A stretch of DNA of 64,000 nucleotides from Carboxylicivirga sediminis (GCF_018156225.1 NZ_JAGTAR010000019.1:1-64000), one strand, 5' to 3'; counted from the stretch's first letter, positions 1 through 9,216 are shown. Notes: generated by a model from the sequence alone, not told the origin. Numbers and translations: made by a program.

Positions 1-153
1 ATGAAGCACATTGGCTATACGGGACAAACAAATGATTGGAGAGTAGCCTACTCCGAACAGTTTACCACTAAAAAAGAAGCGTTTGACCGAGAAAAGCAGG
101 TCAAGATGTGGAAAAGCAGAGCCCGCATTATCAAACTTATAAATGGCGATTAG
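1..153 (+). CDS. GIY-YIG family nuclease, C-terminal part (5' end outside window)
   Basis: The frame is open from the first base to a TAG at 151-153, giving about 50 residues. They match the second half of small GIY-YIG endonucleases: a GYT segment, then NDWRVAYSEQF, a DREKQVK segment and a basic KSRARIIKLI helix. The family normally has 80-100 residues with the GIY and YIG strands at the N-terminus, so the start lies upstream and the ATG at base 1 is probably internal. These proteins cut DNA, and their cellular role in Bacteroidota is poorly defined. The last codons (Gly-Asp-stop) overlap a tRNA-like element. Confidence 0.65.
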   Translation: MKHIGYTGQTNDWRVAYSEQFTTKKEAFDREKQVKMWKSRARIIKLINGD

Positions 154-221
154 AACTGTTGGTTGAGAGCATCCCGTTGCTTGGCACGGGAGGGTCGGGG
201 ATTCGACTCCCTCATCGCCCA
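144..221 (+). pseudogene. tRNA-like element overlapping the nuclease stop codon
   Basis: This stretch has tRNA form. GGCGAT at 145-150 pairs perfectly with ATCGCC at 214-219 as acceptor stem. TA at 151-152 sits where U8-A9 belong. A D-loop-like segment with GG (161-162) is followed by GAGC. An anticodon-type stem (172-176 with 187-191) encloses an oversized 10-base loop that can close by one more pair. A T-arm carries a TTCGACT loop (202-208). Defects are a broken D-stem, a mismatch next to the T-loop and no readable anticodon. I take it as a degenerate tRNA or tRNA mimic; a working tRNA is unlikely. Confidence 0.45.
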
Positions 222-226
222 CTTTC

Positions 227-258
227 AAAGGAGAAGCAATTATTGCTTCTCCTTTTTT
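227..258 (+). terminator. Rho-independent terminator after nuclease and tRNA-like element
   Basis: A perfect 13-bp stem (227-239 with 243-255) closes a TTA loop and runs into a T tract. It ends transcription of the nuclease and tRNA-like unit. Confidence 0.88.
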
Positions 259-395
259 TGTTTTTCCGCGTTACTTATAAGCATTCCAAAACTAAACCAC
301 TCACCTCCTGCAATAATCTCTTAAAAGCTGGATGTTTATTAGCAAGAGCAGAAATATCCTCACTTACTTATAATGTCTTATTCATTAATTGAATA

Positions 396-2330
396 TCAAT
401 TATCCAACTCTTTAGCAAGAGCTTGTGAATAAGCACGATTCAAGGTACACACGCAGTTGTCACCATCATGCTCATGACTATGTTCATGAGACTCTTCATG
501 TTGAAGCATCACAGCGTAGGAGTTTATATTTAGCTTGGGCCCGCTTGACACCAAAGTAGCATTAGTATGCTCTACAGGAAGTAACCTCCCTTCATGAATA
601 GTACCCCACACTGCGACGTTCTTGATTTCAGAAGCTTTACATGTAACCGGATTTTCACTTAATATGGTAAAATTGGCTAACTTACCTGCTTCAATACTGC
701 CAACTTCTTTCTCCAAACCTAATGAGTAAGCTGCTTCAATGGTAACTGCCCTTAAAGCTCCTTCGCGACTAACTCTTTGGTCTTCACCTGCAACCCTACC
801 CGACTTTGTTATACGATTCACTGCACAATCCATTAAGAATAAGGGCTGTCCAGGTGCCATAGGCATATCTGAATGAAAAGAAAAAGGAATACCAGCTTTC
901 TCCACATCCGCTATCCGCACCATTTCATCAGCTCTCTCAGGCCCCAGACCTTCTTTGCTATACATATCTGCCAAGGCGGTAACATAGTATGGATTACCAC
1001 TAACAATGGCCCCCAAACGTTTAATGCGTTTCACCTGATCTTTGCCTGAAACCGCAAAGTGAACAACAACCATGCGATGATCATAACGAGGATTACGCCT
1101 CATATTCACTTCCAAATTGTTTAACAGCATATCTAATCCTGCATCACCATTAACATGAACATGAATCTGGTATTTGGCATCCCAATATAATTTAAAAGCC
1201 TTGGCAAACAATTCAGGATCCATAATCCACTCACCTTTAAAATCACCATTTATATATGGCTCGCGCAGCTGAATGGCTAATGAGTAAATAGCGCCATCGG
1301 CAAATAGTTTTATTTTATTAGGTAACATTGTGGTCATTCCATGGCACCATTCCAAGGTTTTTTCTGTTTCCAGAATTGCTTTTTGAGGATAAAGACTATA
1401 GACCGATTTCCCATCAGGTATAAAGTAAAAACGGAAAGGACTGGATGATTTTGATAAAACTGCATTTTCAGCCTCCTGGAGTTTCTCGGAGTATAAACCT
1501 CCTGGCTCACAAGCCATGGTTACTCCATTCGAATGGTAGAACTTCTGGGTAAGCTCAAGCCCTTTCTGCAATCTTTCAGGGGTAGCCAAATAAGGCACTA
1601 TTTTGGGAATAATTCCAAACATACCTTGCTCCCAAAAATGACCATCAGAAAGATTTGACTGCTGCTTAGCCGTATTTGAAAAATCATTTACAAAAGCCTC
1701 ATCAATGCCTAAAAGCTTTAAGGCATTTGAATTAAGTGTAAATTCATGACATGATCGATGCCAGATAATAATTGGGCGAGTTGTACTTAGTTTATCAAGA
1801 ACGGCTCGGTTTATTGGACCGTGAAAAGAAGGGTGATAGCCCCATGTAAACAGCAATTCATCCTTTGTTTCCAACTGCTTTTCTGCATCTTTCAGGCGCT
1901 GCCGGTATTCCTGTTGGTTATTGGCTGCCAATGATGTTTTATTTGGCAACACCCAGTCTTCAATAGCAATAATCTCAGACATCATTGCCAGACTGCTTAA
2001 TAGAGGATGGTCGTGTTGTGCTATCAGACCCGGAACAACAACTTTATCGATAAAGGTATTGTCAACAGCAAATGGCTGGTCTCCTGCTGCAGCTTTTAAT
2101 GCTTCCAGTGAACCAACGGCAAGTATTTTATCTCCTACAACAGCCACTGCCGTAGCCTTAGGATTATCAGGATTGAGGGTTACTACTTCTTTAGCTGTAT
2201 AGATAACAATATTAGGCAATGGTGCTGTTTCATTAACAATATCCTGAAGCGTAATACCTTGACCCCATAGGTTAACTGTAATGAATAGATACGCAATTGC
2301 AAAACTTAAGAATTTAATTTTAAATCTCAT
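396..2330 (-). CDS. Secreted YtcJ-type amidohydrolase (amidohydrolase 3 family)
   Basis: A 644-residue metal-dependent hydrolase with an N-terminal signal peptide (residues 1-23, ending near WGQG). The HDH metal motif of the amidohydrolase barrel lies near residue 106. Further family signatures are HVHVNGDAGLD, FHSDMPMAPGQPL and the C-terminal GSIEAGKLANFTIL strand. YtcJ relatives cleave exocyclic amide or related bonds; the substrate here is unknown. It follows the choloylglycine-hydrolase-like gene by 6 bases, so the two are almost certainly co-transcribed. An odd His/Glu/Asp-rich segment (HEESHEHSHEHDGDNC) near residues 611-626 is not part of the fold and may bind metal. Confidence 0.85.
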   Translation of the reverse strand: MRFKIKFLSFAIAYLFITVNLWGQGITLQDIVNETAPLPNIVIYTAKEVVTLNPDNPKATAVAVVGDKILAVGSLEALKAAAGDQPFAVDNTFIDKVVVPGLIAQHDHPLLSSLAMMSEIIAIEDWVLPNKTSLAANNQQEYRQRLKDAEKQLETKDELLFTWGYHPSFHGPINRAVLDKLSTTRPIIIWHRSCHEFTLNSNALKLLGIDEAFVNDFSNTAKQQSNLSDGHFWEQGMFGIIPKIVPYLATPERLQKGLELTQKFYHSNGVTMACEPGGLYSEKLQEAENAVLSKSSSPFRFYFIPDGKSVYSLYPQKAILETEKTLEWCHGMTTMLPNKIKLFADGAIYSLAIQLREPYINGDFKGEWIMDPELFAKAFKLYWDAKYQIHVHVNGDAGLDMLLNNLEVNMRRNPRYDHRMVVVHFAVSGKDQVKRIKRLGAIVSGNPYYVTALADMYSKEGLGPERADEMVRIADVEKAGIPFSFHSDMPMAPGQPLFLMDCAVNRITKSGRVAGEDQRVSREGALRAVTIEAAYSLGLEKEVGSIEAGKLANFTILSENPVTCKASEIKNVAVWGTIHEGRLLPVEHTNATLVSSGPKLNINSYAVMLQHEESHEHSHEHDGDNCVCTLNRAYSQALAKELDN

Positions 2331-2336
2331 TGAAAC

Positions 2337-3449
2337 CTAATTTTTAAAGTTGTTACTAACATCTTTCATAACAAATCCACCATCCATCGTAATATGGCGC
2401 ATTTGACCGTTAGCACTTTTTAGTGTCTTTCGTATATCAATCTGACAGATTTGCTGACCTGCATATGTCTTAAATGAATATGTAAGATTTTTAAGGTCTG
2501 CTACTGTTGTCCATGATGTTATTTCATTAAAAACCATAGTTCCATCTTGTGTTTTCACAACATCACGTACCGAACCAACAGGGATATCAAAATTATTCAT
2601 CAAATGAAAAACCTGAGGTACAGTTAATTCAGCTGTTTCTTGCTTAACAGCTGATTGTGAATAAACAGCAGCACGAACAAAACGCGAAGGAGGGGTGCCA
2701 TCGCCAGGCAATCCCCTTAAACCACTGCCTTCGCCAAATGCTTTTAGCTTTTGACCTGCTAATTCAATGGGCTCAACATTAACAACAGAGAGATTGATGT
2801 AATTATTTAAGTTTGTAAGATGCCAGTCAAAAGTCGGCGAGTTGGTAAATACACCCAATGGATTATCATAAATAACCAACCTTTTATTCAAAGGCTCAAT
2901 AACAACACATGCACCAGTCTTATCATGAACTACATAGTGAGCCGGGAAACTGATATTACCAATAGCCTCGAGAGGATTTTCAACCAGAAATACACGGTCA
3001 AAATTGGCTTTTACTTCCTCTATCGATGCAAAATTAGCCAATAGCCAGGTTCCATAGTCTTCGGCTGCCATAGAAACATTGTACTTCTCTGGATCTGGCT
3101 GATTATAACTGGCATAACCCGGAAAATAAAATGCCCCAACATACAAGCCCGCTTCATTAACACCATCAGCATGAATATCAAAGCCAAAGCCGTTGGCTCC
3201 AACAATCCCATACTTTGCTGTATAGGTAATTCCTTTTTTAGCATCAGGGAGCGAACTGGTAATTTGCTTACCCGCTGGAATAACAAGAATTTCAGATTGA
3301 GGATCAACACCAAACTCAAGTGTTCTGCCAATTACCACTCCATCATCAGCAGCAATTAGCCTCAAGCCCGTACAGGCATCGGTCTGCAGGGCGCTAATAG
3401 CTATCATTAAAAAAACGAGCATTGCAATTGTTACTTTTGTTTTCATCAT
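2337..3449 (-). CDS. Choloylglycine hydrolase-like (linear amide C-N hydrolase)
   Basis: A 370-residue N-terminal-nucleophile hydrolase. Signal cleavage after DA would expose Cys26 (context DACTGLRL) as the catalytic nucleophile, as in bile salt hydrolases and penicillin V acylases. The conserved GRTLEFG loop and the family segment NSPTFDWHLTNLNNY are present. The protein should act in the periplasm or outside the cell, cleaving linear amides such as bile-acid conjugates, penicillin V or N-acyl amino acids or homoserine lactones. The substrate cannot be told from sequence. It is the first gene of a two-gene operon with the amidohydrolase, which suggests sequential breakdown of an amide. Confidence 0.85.
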   Translation of the reverse strand: MMKTKVTIAMLVFLMIAISALQTDACTGLRLIAADDGVVIGRTLEFGVDPQSEILVIPAGKQITSSLPDAKKGITYTAKYGIVGANGFGFDIHADGVNEAGLYVGAFYFPGYASYNQPDPEKYNVSMAAEDYGTWLLANFASIEEVKANFDRVFLVENPLEAIGNISFPAHYVVHDKTGACVVIEPLNKRLVIYDNPLGVFTNSPTFDWHLTNLNNYINLSVVNVEPIELAGQKLKAFGEGSGLRGLPGDGTPPSRFVRAAVYSQSAVKQETAELTVPQVFHLMNNFDIPVGSVRDVVKTQDGTMVFNEITSWTTVADLKNLTYSFKTYAGQQICQIDIRKTLKSANGQMRHITMDGGFVMKDVSNNFKN

Positions 3450-3576
3450 TATTAAAAATTAGGTTTGTAAAAAAGTATATTAATGATATTGTAGAGTATT
3501 AGCTCTGCATAGACACCTCAGTCAATACCGAATAGAAACTCCGCTAACCATTGGTTGTCTATTCATTAGTTTCAGA

Positions 3577-3945
3577 TTATTTAACCCTAATAGTTACAAC
3601 CTTTGACTTAGACACTGAATTCTGCTCCCAAGGTCTAGAATATTCAAACTTCAAAGAGTCGATTCCTGGCTTCATGCCTTTAAATATCCAAATCTCTGCA
3701 CCACCACTACCAACAAGAGCAGAAGTGTCCGGTTTGTAACTCAAGTCAATGGAGTCAACAATTGATATGGATTCTGAATTCATCCATTTCCATGAATATC
3801 CAGTTGTGCGGTTTGCGTTTAATTCAACCTGAAATAATTCACCAACTTCGATATCATAATCGACTCTATTGATTGAATTGCTTCCCTTACTGTTGCAACC
3901 TAAATAAGTTAGGCTAAACATTAGTATTATAAAATAATTCCTCAT
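3577..3945 (-). CDS. Chagasin-type cysteine protease inhibitor (I42), lipoprotein
   Basis: The start at 3945 (MRNYFIILMF) is preferred because it gives a lipoprotein signal with lipobox YLGC; an upstream in-frame ATG at 4026 would bury it. The 122-residue product has the three loops of chagasin: NRTTGYSW, a GSGG loop before AEIWIF, and RPWE. Family members plug papain-like peptidases. As a cell-surface or periplasmic lipoprotein it could protect the cell from its own or foreign cysteine peptidases. It appears to be a single-gene unit. Confidence 0.8.
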   Translation of the reverse strand: MRNYFIILMFSLTYLGCNSKGSNSINRVDYDIEVGELFQVELNANRTTGYSWKWMNSESISIVDSIDLSYKPDTSALVGSGGAEIWIFKGMKPGIDSLKFEYSRPWEQNSVSKSKVVTIRVK

Positions 3946-4102
3946 TCGACACATATGATAAATATTAGTTATTAATTTGTGTTTATTAGTAAGTTGCATT
4001 GTCAGAATCTGGTCGCAAGGTCTCATATCATTTTAATTGAGGCTAATTAAATCGCATTAAACACATGAAAGACCTGAGTCATAACCTATGTAGTAAGCTC
4101 TG

Positions 4103-5350
4103 CTAAAACACCTCATTCAAACCAAGATAAAAGCCATGTTGGCCATATTGGCCAATGGCATAATCAAGATTAATATTAGTGCGTGATTTTTTATTTATCA
4201 TGATTCTCAATCCTGCCCCAAAAGCATAGTTTAAATAATCAAAAAGTTGAATATCATTGAGTCTGTTGCTGGCAGCCGTTAAATTCAAGAACACCACAGC
4301 ACCCAGTGTCTCTTTTTGCTTCTGAAGAGGAAAACGGTATTCTGTTTCGCCATACCAAAGATCTTCACCTCTAAACCGCCCTTGCGTATAAGCACGCCCC
4401 GAACGCCCAAATTGATCCCATCCAACAGATGGGAGATCGAGGTAAGGCACATCACCCGAAGTTACAAACCATCCATAGGTCCAGAAACCCAATAAGTGCC
4501 GTGGCCTCTTGCTGTCGAAATGAACGTAATCACGGTATTCCAACCACAATATACTGGAAGACTTATCGCTCCCTAAAAACTCTGGATTTACTCTCAAATT
4601 CACAAAGGCATATCTACCTGAATACGGATTAATTGAGTTATCGCGACTATCGTACAAAAAGTTGACTGACACACCCGAAGTGGTATAGTTATCAAGCGGC
4701 ATTCCTATAGCCCTCTGATATAAATAATGACTTGTGTAAACAGGAGGATCCGCTGTTTCATCCAGTAAATTATCAGTTATAGCTGAATGAATATCTAAAT
4801 GGTAGCCCAATCCATAAAAAAATCGGGTCATGTGATGCCGTTTTAAAACTGTCTCGTGAAAGCGAAAGAAACGGAACTCCATCATTTGACTGCTTTTTAT
4901 AGGCTCACTATAGGTACCATCTTCAAGCTCAATACCAGTACTGGCAATTTTATTAGAATTTGGGCCCGTACCAAGCCCATATGTAGGCTGAGACGTAATA
5001 AAATAACGGATATCTCCCAATAAATTCCACTTATCTCCACTTAAAAAAACGTTTGTTTTGGCTGTTAAAATAAGCTGTTTATTGGTGGTATAAATAGCCG
5101 TCCCTAATCCTGAGGAAATACTGGTATTGGCTCTATCTCCCATAAACCAGTTGGCACCAGGAGCCAAACCCAGCATCAAGCCATTGGAAGGGTTATAAGC
5201 CACAACAGGGAGAGGAATAATGGATAAGTTTTTCTGTTTACCATCAACTTTTAACGAATCAGAGTCTGAGCTGGATTCAATTCCATGCACATAACTACTA
5301 ACAAACATAAGTAGCAACAGGCTAAGCGTTCTGAATGGCTGTCTAATCAT
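4103..5350 (-). CDS. BamA/TamA-like outer-membrane protein (surface antigen D15 family)
   Basis: About 415 residues with a signal peptide; the ATG at 5350 (MIRQPFRTL) is chosen, although an in-frame ATG at 5371 is also possible. The mature part alternates aromatic and polar residues typical of a 16-strand barrel, with a YGLGTGPNSNK segment, QGRFRGEDLWYGETEYRFP and a final strand ending in Phe, the beta-signal for barrel insertion. No POTRA repeats are visible, so it is a barrel-only member of the Bac_surface_Ag family rather than BamA itself. Its function is unknown. Confidence 0.78.
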   Translation of the reverse strand: MIRQPFRTLSLLLLMFVSSYVHGIESSSDSDSLKVDGKQKNLSIIPLPVVAYNPSNGLMLGLAPGANWFMGDRANTSISSGLGTAIYTTNKQLILTAKTNVFLSGDKWNLLGDIRYFITSQPTYGLGTGPNSNKIASTGIELEDGTYSEPIKSSQMMEFRFFRFHETVLKRHHMTRFFYGLGYHLDIHSAITDNLLDETADPPVYTSHYLYQRAIGMPLDNYTTSGVSVNFLYDSRDNSINPYSGRYAFVNLRVNPEFLGSDKSSSILWLEYRDYVHFDSKRPRHLLGFWTYGWFVTSGDVPYLDLPSVGWDQFGRSGRAYTQGRFRGEDLWYGETEYRFPLQKQKETLGAVVFLNLTAASNRLNDIQLFDYLNYAFGAGLRIMINKKSRTNINLDYAIGQYGQHGFYLGLNEVF

Positions 5351-5744
5351 GTCGAGTTGTTTAATAAGCATTCCAGGTATTTTTAACTATTAACCCATTT
5401 TTATTAACCGGATGTTTTTAACCAGTTAATAACAGGCCATCGACCAATACTTTACATAAATCTACAACTCTTTCCTAACGGTCATTCTCTTAACGAAAGC
5501 CTATTACTTTACTAACCACATGAACTAGATTGAAATAGACCTTAAGCTAATTATGCTTTCTGAATCATTCAGATGACGTAAAATATCACCAATTTTCTTT
5601 AATGTCAACATCATACGGTTTTTCATATAATTGATTAGGTAACCTTTGTGTGAAAAATCAATAATCCACAACCAAGAAAAAAACGATAATATTAACCACT
5701 CTCAAATAGACAAATTCACTACTAGACAACTGCCATACATTTGC

Positions 5745-5752
5745 TACCTTTG
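5745..5752 (+). promoter_or_regulatory. Bacteroidota -7 box for ettA
   Basis: TACCTTTG fits the TAnnTTTG consensus of the Bacteroidota housekeeping sigma factor and lies 26 bases before the ettA ATG. No clear -33 TTG is seen. The rest of the 5351-5777 gap shows no further gene or structure I can name. Confidence 0.6.
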
Positions 5753-5777
5753 CACTTCAAACGAAAATTATATAATC

Positions 5778-7463
5778 ATGTCTGACGATAAAAAAATCAT
5801 ATTCAGTATGGTTGGGGTGAGCAAAACCTTTCCTCCACAAAAAAAAGTACTGAATAACATCTACCTGTCGTTTTTCTATGGTGCTAAAATCGGCATCATC
5901 GGGTTGAACGGTTCCGGTAAATCAACGCTGTTAAAGATTATTGCCGGAGTAGAAAAAAACTACCAGGGCGATGTGGTTTTCTCACCCGGTTATTCTGTTG
6001 GCTACCTGGAGCAGGAACCACAGCTGGATGAAAATAAAACCGTACGCCAGGTAGTGGAAGAAGGTGTACAGGAAGTAGTTGACACACTAAAAGCCTATGA
6101 AGCGGTGAACGAAAAATTTGCCGATCCTGAAGTGCTGGAAGATCCGGATAAGATGCAGGCTCTGATGGATGAGCAGGCCAAGCTGCAGGAACTCATTGAC
6201 CAACACGATGCCTGGAACCTGGACACCAAGCTTAACCGCGCTATGGACGCATTACGCTGTCCGCCCGAAGACCAATCCATTAAAGTACTATCAGGTGGTG
6301 AGAGGCGCCGTGTAGCACTTTGTCGTCTGTTGCTGCAAGAGCCGGACATCCTGCTGCTGGATGAGCCTACCAACCACCTGGATGCCGAATCGGTGCAATG
6401 GCTGGAGCAACACCTGCAGCAGTATAAAGGAACAGTGATTGGTATTACCCACGACCGCTACTTCCTTGATAATGTGGCTGGCTGGATTCTGGAGCTGGAT
6501 CGTGGCGAGGGTATTCCATGGGAAGGCAACTACTCATCGTGGCTCGACCAGAAAACCAAACGTATGGCTAACGAAGAGAAACAAGCTTCGAAACGTCGTA
6601 AAACGCTGGAGCGTGAGCTGGAATGGGTGCGTATGGCACCCAAAGCACGTCATGCGAAAAACAAGGCCCGCCTGAATGCCTACGACAGCCTGATGAAAGA
6701 GGATGTGAAGGAGAAGGAAGAGAAGTTGGAAATTTTTATCCCCAATGGTCCGCGACTGGGAGATAAAGTGATTGAAGCCCACGGTGTAGCCAAGGGGTTT
6801 GACGAAAAACTCCTGTTTGAAAACCTGGAGTTCACCCTGCCAAAGAACGGTATTGTGGGAGTGATTGGCCCTAACGGAGCTGGTAAAACTACACTCTTCC
6901 GCCTGATTATGGGCTTGGAGAAAGCCGATGCGGGTACGTTTGAAGTAGGTGAAACGGTTAAAGTATCCTATGTGGACCAGTCGCACGATGATATCATCCC
7001 GGGTAAAACTGTTTATGAAGTTGTTTCGCAAGGTGACGAGCTATTGCGCATGGGCAACAAGGAGATAAATGCCCGCGCCTACCTGTCGCGCTTTAACTTT
7101 GCTGGCAACGATCAACAGAAGAAATGCGAGGTACTGTCGGGTGGTGAGCGTAACCGCCTGCATCTGGCCATGGCGCTGAAAGAAGAAGGCAACGTGCTGC
7201 TGCTGGATGAGCCTACCAACGACATTGATGTGAACACGCTTCGTGCACTGGAAGAAGGCCTGGAAGATTTTGCCGGATGTGCCGTTGTCATCTCACACGA
7301 CCGTTGGTTCCTCGACCGTGTAGCTACACATATTCTGGCTTTCGAAGGCGAATCAAAGGTTTACTTCTTTGAAGGCTCTTACACCGAGTATGAAGAAAAC
7401 AAAAAGCGTCGTCTTGGCGATACAACACCACAGCGCATTCGTTATAAAAAACTGATTAAGTAG
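5778..7463 (+). CDS. ettA: ABC-F ATPase EttA, energy-dependent translational throttle
   Basis: The start at 5778 (MSDDKKII) gives 561 residues, matching E. coli EttA; an upstream ATG at 5646 would add 44 residues that do not belong. There are two ABC domains and no membrane segments. The first has GLNGSGKST and LSGGERRR followed by LLLDEPTNHLD. The second has GPNGAGKTT, LSGGERNR and LLLDEPTND. A charged linker with the EttA-type arm lies between them. EttA binds the ribosomal E site and gates the first elongation steps according to ATP/ADP ratio. It has its own promoter and is monocistronic. Confidence 0.92.
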   Translation: MSDDKKIIFSMVGVSKTFPPQKKVLNNIYLSFFYGAKIGIIGLNGSGKSTLLKIIAGVEKNYQGDVVFSPGYSVGYLEQEPQLDENKTVRQVVEEGVQEVVDTLKAYEAVNEKFADPEVLEDPDKMQALMDEQAKLQELIDQHDAWNLDTKLNRAMDALRCPPEDQSIKVLSGGERRRVALCRLLLQEPDILLLDEPTNHLDAESVQWLEQHLQQYKGTVIGITHDRYFLDNVAGWILELDRGEGIPWEGNYSSWLDQKTKRMANEEKQASKRRKTLERELEWVRMAPKARHAKNKARLNAYDSLMKEDVKEKEEKLEIFIPNGPRLGDKVIEAHGVAKGFDEKLLFENLEFTLPKNGIVGVIGPNGAGKTTLFRLIMGLEKADAGTFEVGETVKVSYVDQSHDDIIPGKTVYEVVSQGDELLRMGNKEINARAYLSRFNFAGNDQQKKCEVLSGGERNRLHLAMALKEEGNVLLLDEPTNDIDVNTLRALEEGLEDFAGCAVVISHDRWFLDRVATHILAFEGESKVYFFEGSYTEYEENKKRRLGDTTPQRIRYKKLIK

Positions 7464-7495
7464 ATTAAGAAACTGCTTAAGTTGTATATCTTGAC

Positions 7496-8599
7496 TTACT
7501 GCATTGAGGGGGCCGGCATCAGAAAGGCCTCCTCTTTTTTTACTTCAGCAAGGGGCCGGTGAATATAATACATTGGCATCACCCCTTTACCTTTTACCTT
7601 GCGGGGCACACGCGTCACCAGCTTATAAGCCTCCGATAACGGCTTACTCAAGCTTTCGGACACATTAATCTGCATGGGCTCACACATGGTCTGAAAGCGG
7701 GAAGCCATATTAACCGTCTCGCCAAAAATATCAAAATTAAGGTTACTGGGGCTCACTGAACTGCCAATGATATCGCCATCATATAGCCCTATTTTAATCT
7801 CCCATTGCACCTCGCTGGTTTTGTTACGTTCAATAACATACTCCCTGATTTTAACGGCAGCCGATGCGGCCTCAATCTCTATTTTATCCGGTGTATAAAA
7901 CATACCACAAACAGCTATATAGGCATCACCCACAGTTTTAATGCGGGTGCAGAAGTGCTGATCAATAACCGAATCGAAACCATTAAACAACTCGTGCAAC
8001 TCCCTTAGCAACACAGCCGGCGACATTTTTCCGGTTTTAGTGGTAAAATCAACCATATCAACAAATATGGCCACGCAGTCTTTATAGCGCTTTGGAGGTA
8101 TTGAACCATATTCTTTTATCTGCATCAATATGGGCAATGGTAAAATCGATCTTAAGATGCGCTCATTCTTATGATTGGCCAGCGTTAACTGGTTAGTTTG
8201 ATCCTTTAATGATTTATAAGTGGTATAATTCCTTAATACAGCTTCTGAACGAGCCAGCAACTCCTCCTCATGTACTGGTTTTTGTATAAAATCAGAGGCT
8301 CCTGCAGCAAAGGCTTCTGCGATTTTATCGGTAAACGAAACGCCGGATACCAAAATAACCGGCAAATCTTTGGTTAGCTCATTCTTCTTTAACACTTTCA
8401 ATACTTCAAAGCCACTCATGCCAGGCATTTCCCAATCCAGCAATATTAAATCTGGCTGGTGGCGCACAGCCTGCCGGCAAGCCTCTTCTCCATTGTTAGC
8501 AATAACAATGTTACGGAAGGGCTCATGCTTAGTCATTATAGTACTAAGCAATTCGATTTCCAAACGTGAGTCGTCAACTATCAGTATTGTATTACCCAT
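7496..8599 (-). CDS. Response regulator with class III adenylate cyclase output
   Basis: A 367-residue fusion. Residues 1-120 are a receiver domain with acidic pair D9-D10, phospho-acceptor D55 (LILLDWEMPG) and K108. A helical linker (about 135-172) resembles the signalling helix that precedes cyclases. Residues 175-340 are a class III cyclase domain with metal Asp181 and Asp225, Lys221 and Asp290 for adenine selection, and Asn297 and Arg301 for transition-state contact. All catalytic positions are present, so it should make cAMP when dimerised. Position 184 is Asp where most members have Gly. No partner kinase is adjacent. Confidence 0.88.
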   Translation of the reverse strand: MGNTILIVDDSRLEIELLSTIMTKHEPFRNIVIANNGEEACRQAVRHQPDLILLDWEMPGMSGFEVLKVLKKNELTKDLPVILVSGVSFTDKIAEAFAAGASDFIQKPVHEEELLARSEAVLRNYTTYKSLKDQTNQLTLANHKNERILRSILPLPILMQIKEYGSIPPKRYKDCVAIFVDMVDFTTKTGKMSPAVLLRELHELFNGFDSVIDQHFCTRIKTVGDAYIAVCGMFYTPDKIEIEAASAAVKIREYVIERNKTSEVQWEIKIGLYDGDIIGSSVSPSNLNFDIFGETVNMASRFQTMCEPMQINVSESLSKPLSEAYKLVTRVPRKVKGKGVMPMYYIHRPLAEVKKEEAFLMPAPSMQ

Positions 8600-8733
8600 T
8601 TCTCTTCAACTATTCATACCTTGATTGCTTGTACGAGTTAACTGCTAAAAGTTAACGACCTAATGACTAATGAAGTGAATTAGTTGATAAACTGTTGTAT
8701 TTTTACAGGCAACGACTCATAAATACACCAATA

Positions 8734-9216
8734 ATGATTATTGACAAGAAGCTGCTAAATACCCTAAGTGCCAAAGCTGTAAATTCGGTACGTAAAAGGA
8801 TGAATTACAATTTTCATCCAACACCAGATGATCCTTTGCAACGGATGCTGAACGTGCTTAACCCAGGTAGTTATGTTCAGCCACACAAGCACGAATCGCC
8901 CGATAAACGCGAAGCTTTTATTATACTCAGCGGACGCCTTCTGGTCATCCTTTTTGATAAGGACGGTCATATTGAAGAACATTGCACACTGGATCACAGC
9001 AAGGGTATTTATGGTATTGAAATACCACCTGGCACCTACCACACGATTGTTGCACTGGAAGCCAACACTTGCGTATATGAAGTGAAAGATGGGCCATACT
9101 CCCCTGACGATGATAAACACTTTGCCCCCTGGGCGCCTGCCGAAGGCATGATACCAGAGTCGGCCAATTATCTGAACCACCTGTTGGATAAAACAAAAAA
9201 AGCTACTCTCTCATAG
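8734..9216 (+). CDS. WbuC-type cupin metalloprotein
   Basis: The ATG at 8734 (MIIDKKLLN) gives 160 residues; an ATG at 8695 is less likely. The protein has the WbuC N-terminal helix (SVRKRMNYNFHP) and a cupin barrel with metal-site residues in QPHKHESPDKREAF and later PPGTYHTIV, and ends with PWAPAEG. Relatives sit in polysaccharide loci or stand alone; a sugar or nucleotide-sugar role has been proposed but not shown here. It is divergent from the cyclase gene and shares the 8600-8733 upstream region with it. Confidence 0.78.
   Translation: MIIDKKLLNTLSAKAVNSVRKRMNYNFHPTPDDPLQRMLNVLNPGSYVQPHKHESPDKREAFIILSGRLLVILFDKDGHIEEHCTLDHSKGIYGIEIPPGTYHTIVALEANTCVYEVKDGPYSPDDDKHFAPWAPAEGMIPESANYLNHLLDKTKKATLS

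Noticed and set aside
276-372. Minus-strand run reading like a protein C-terminus (SEDISALANKHPAFKRLL)
   Set aside because: It has an in-frame stop just upstream and no start codon; it may be a gene remnant, but I cannot support a function or boundaries.
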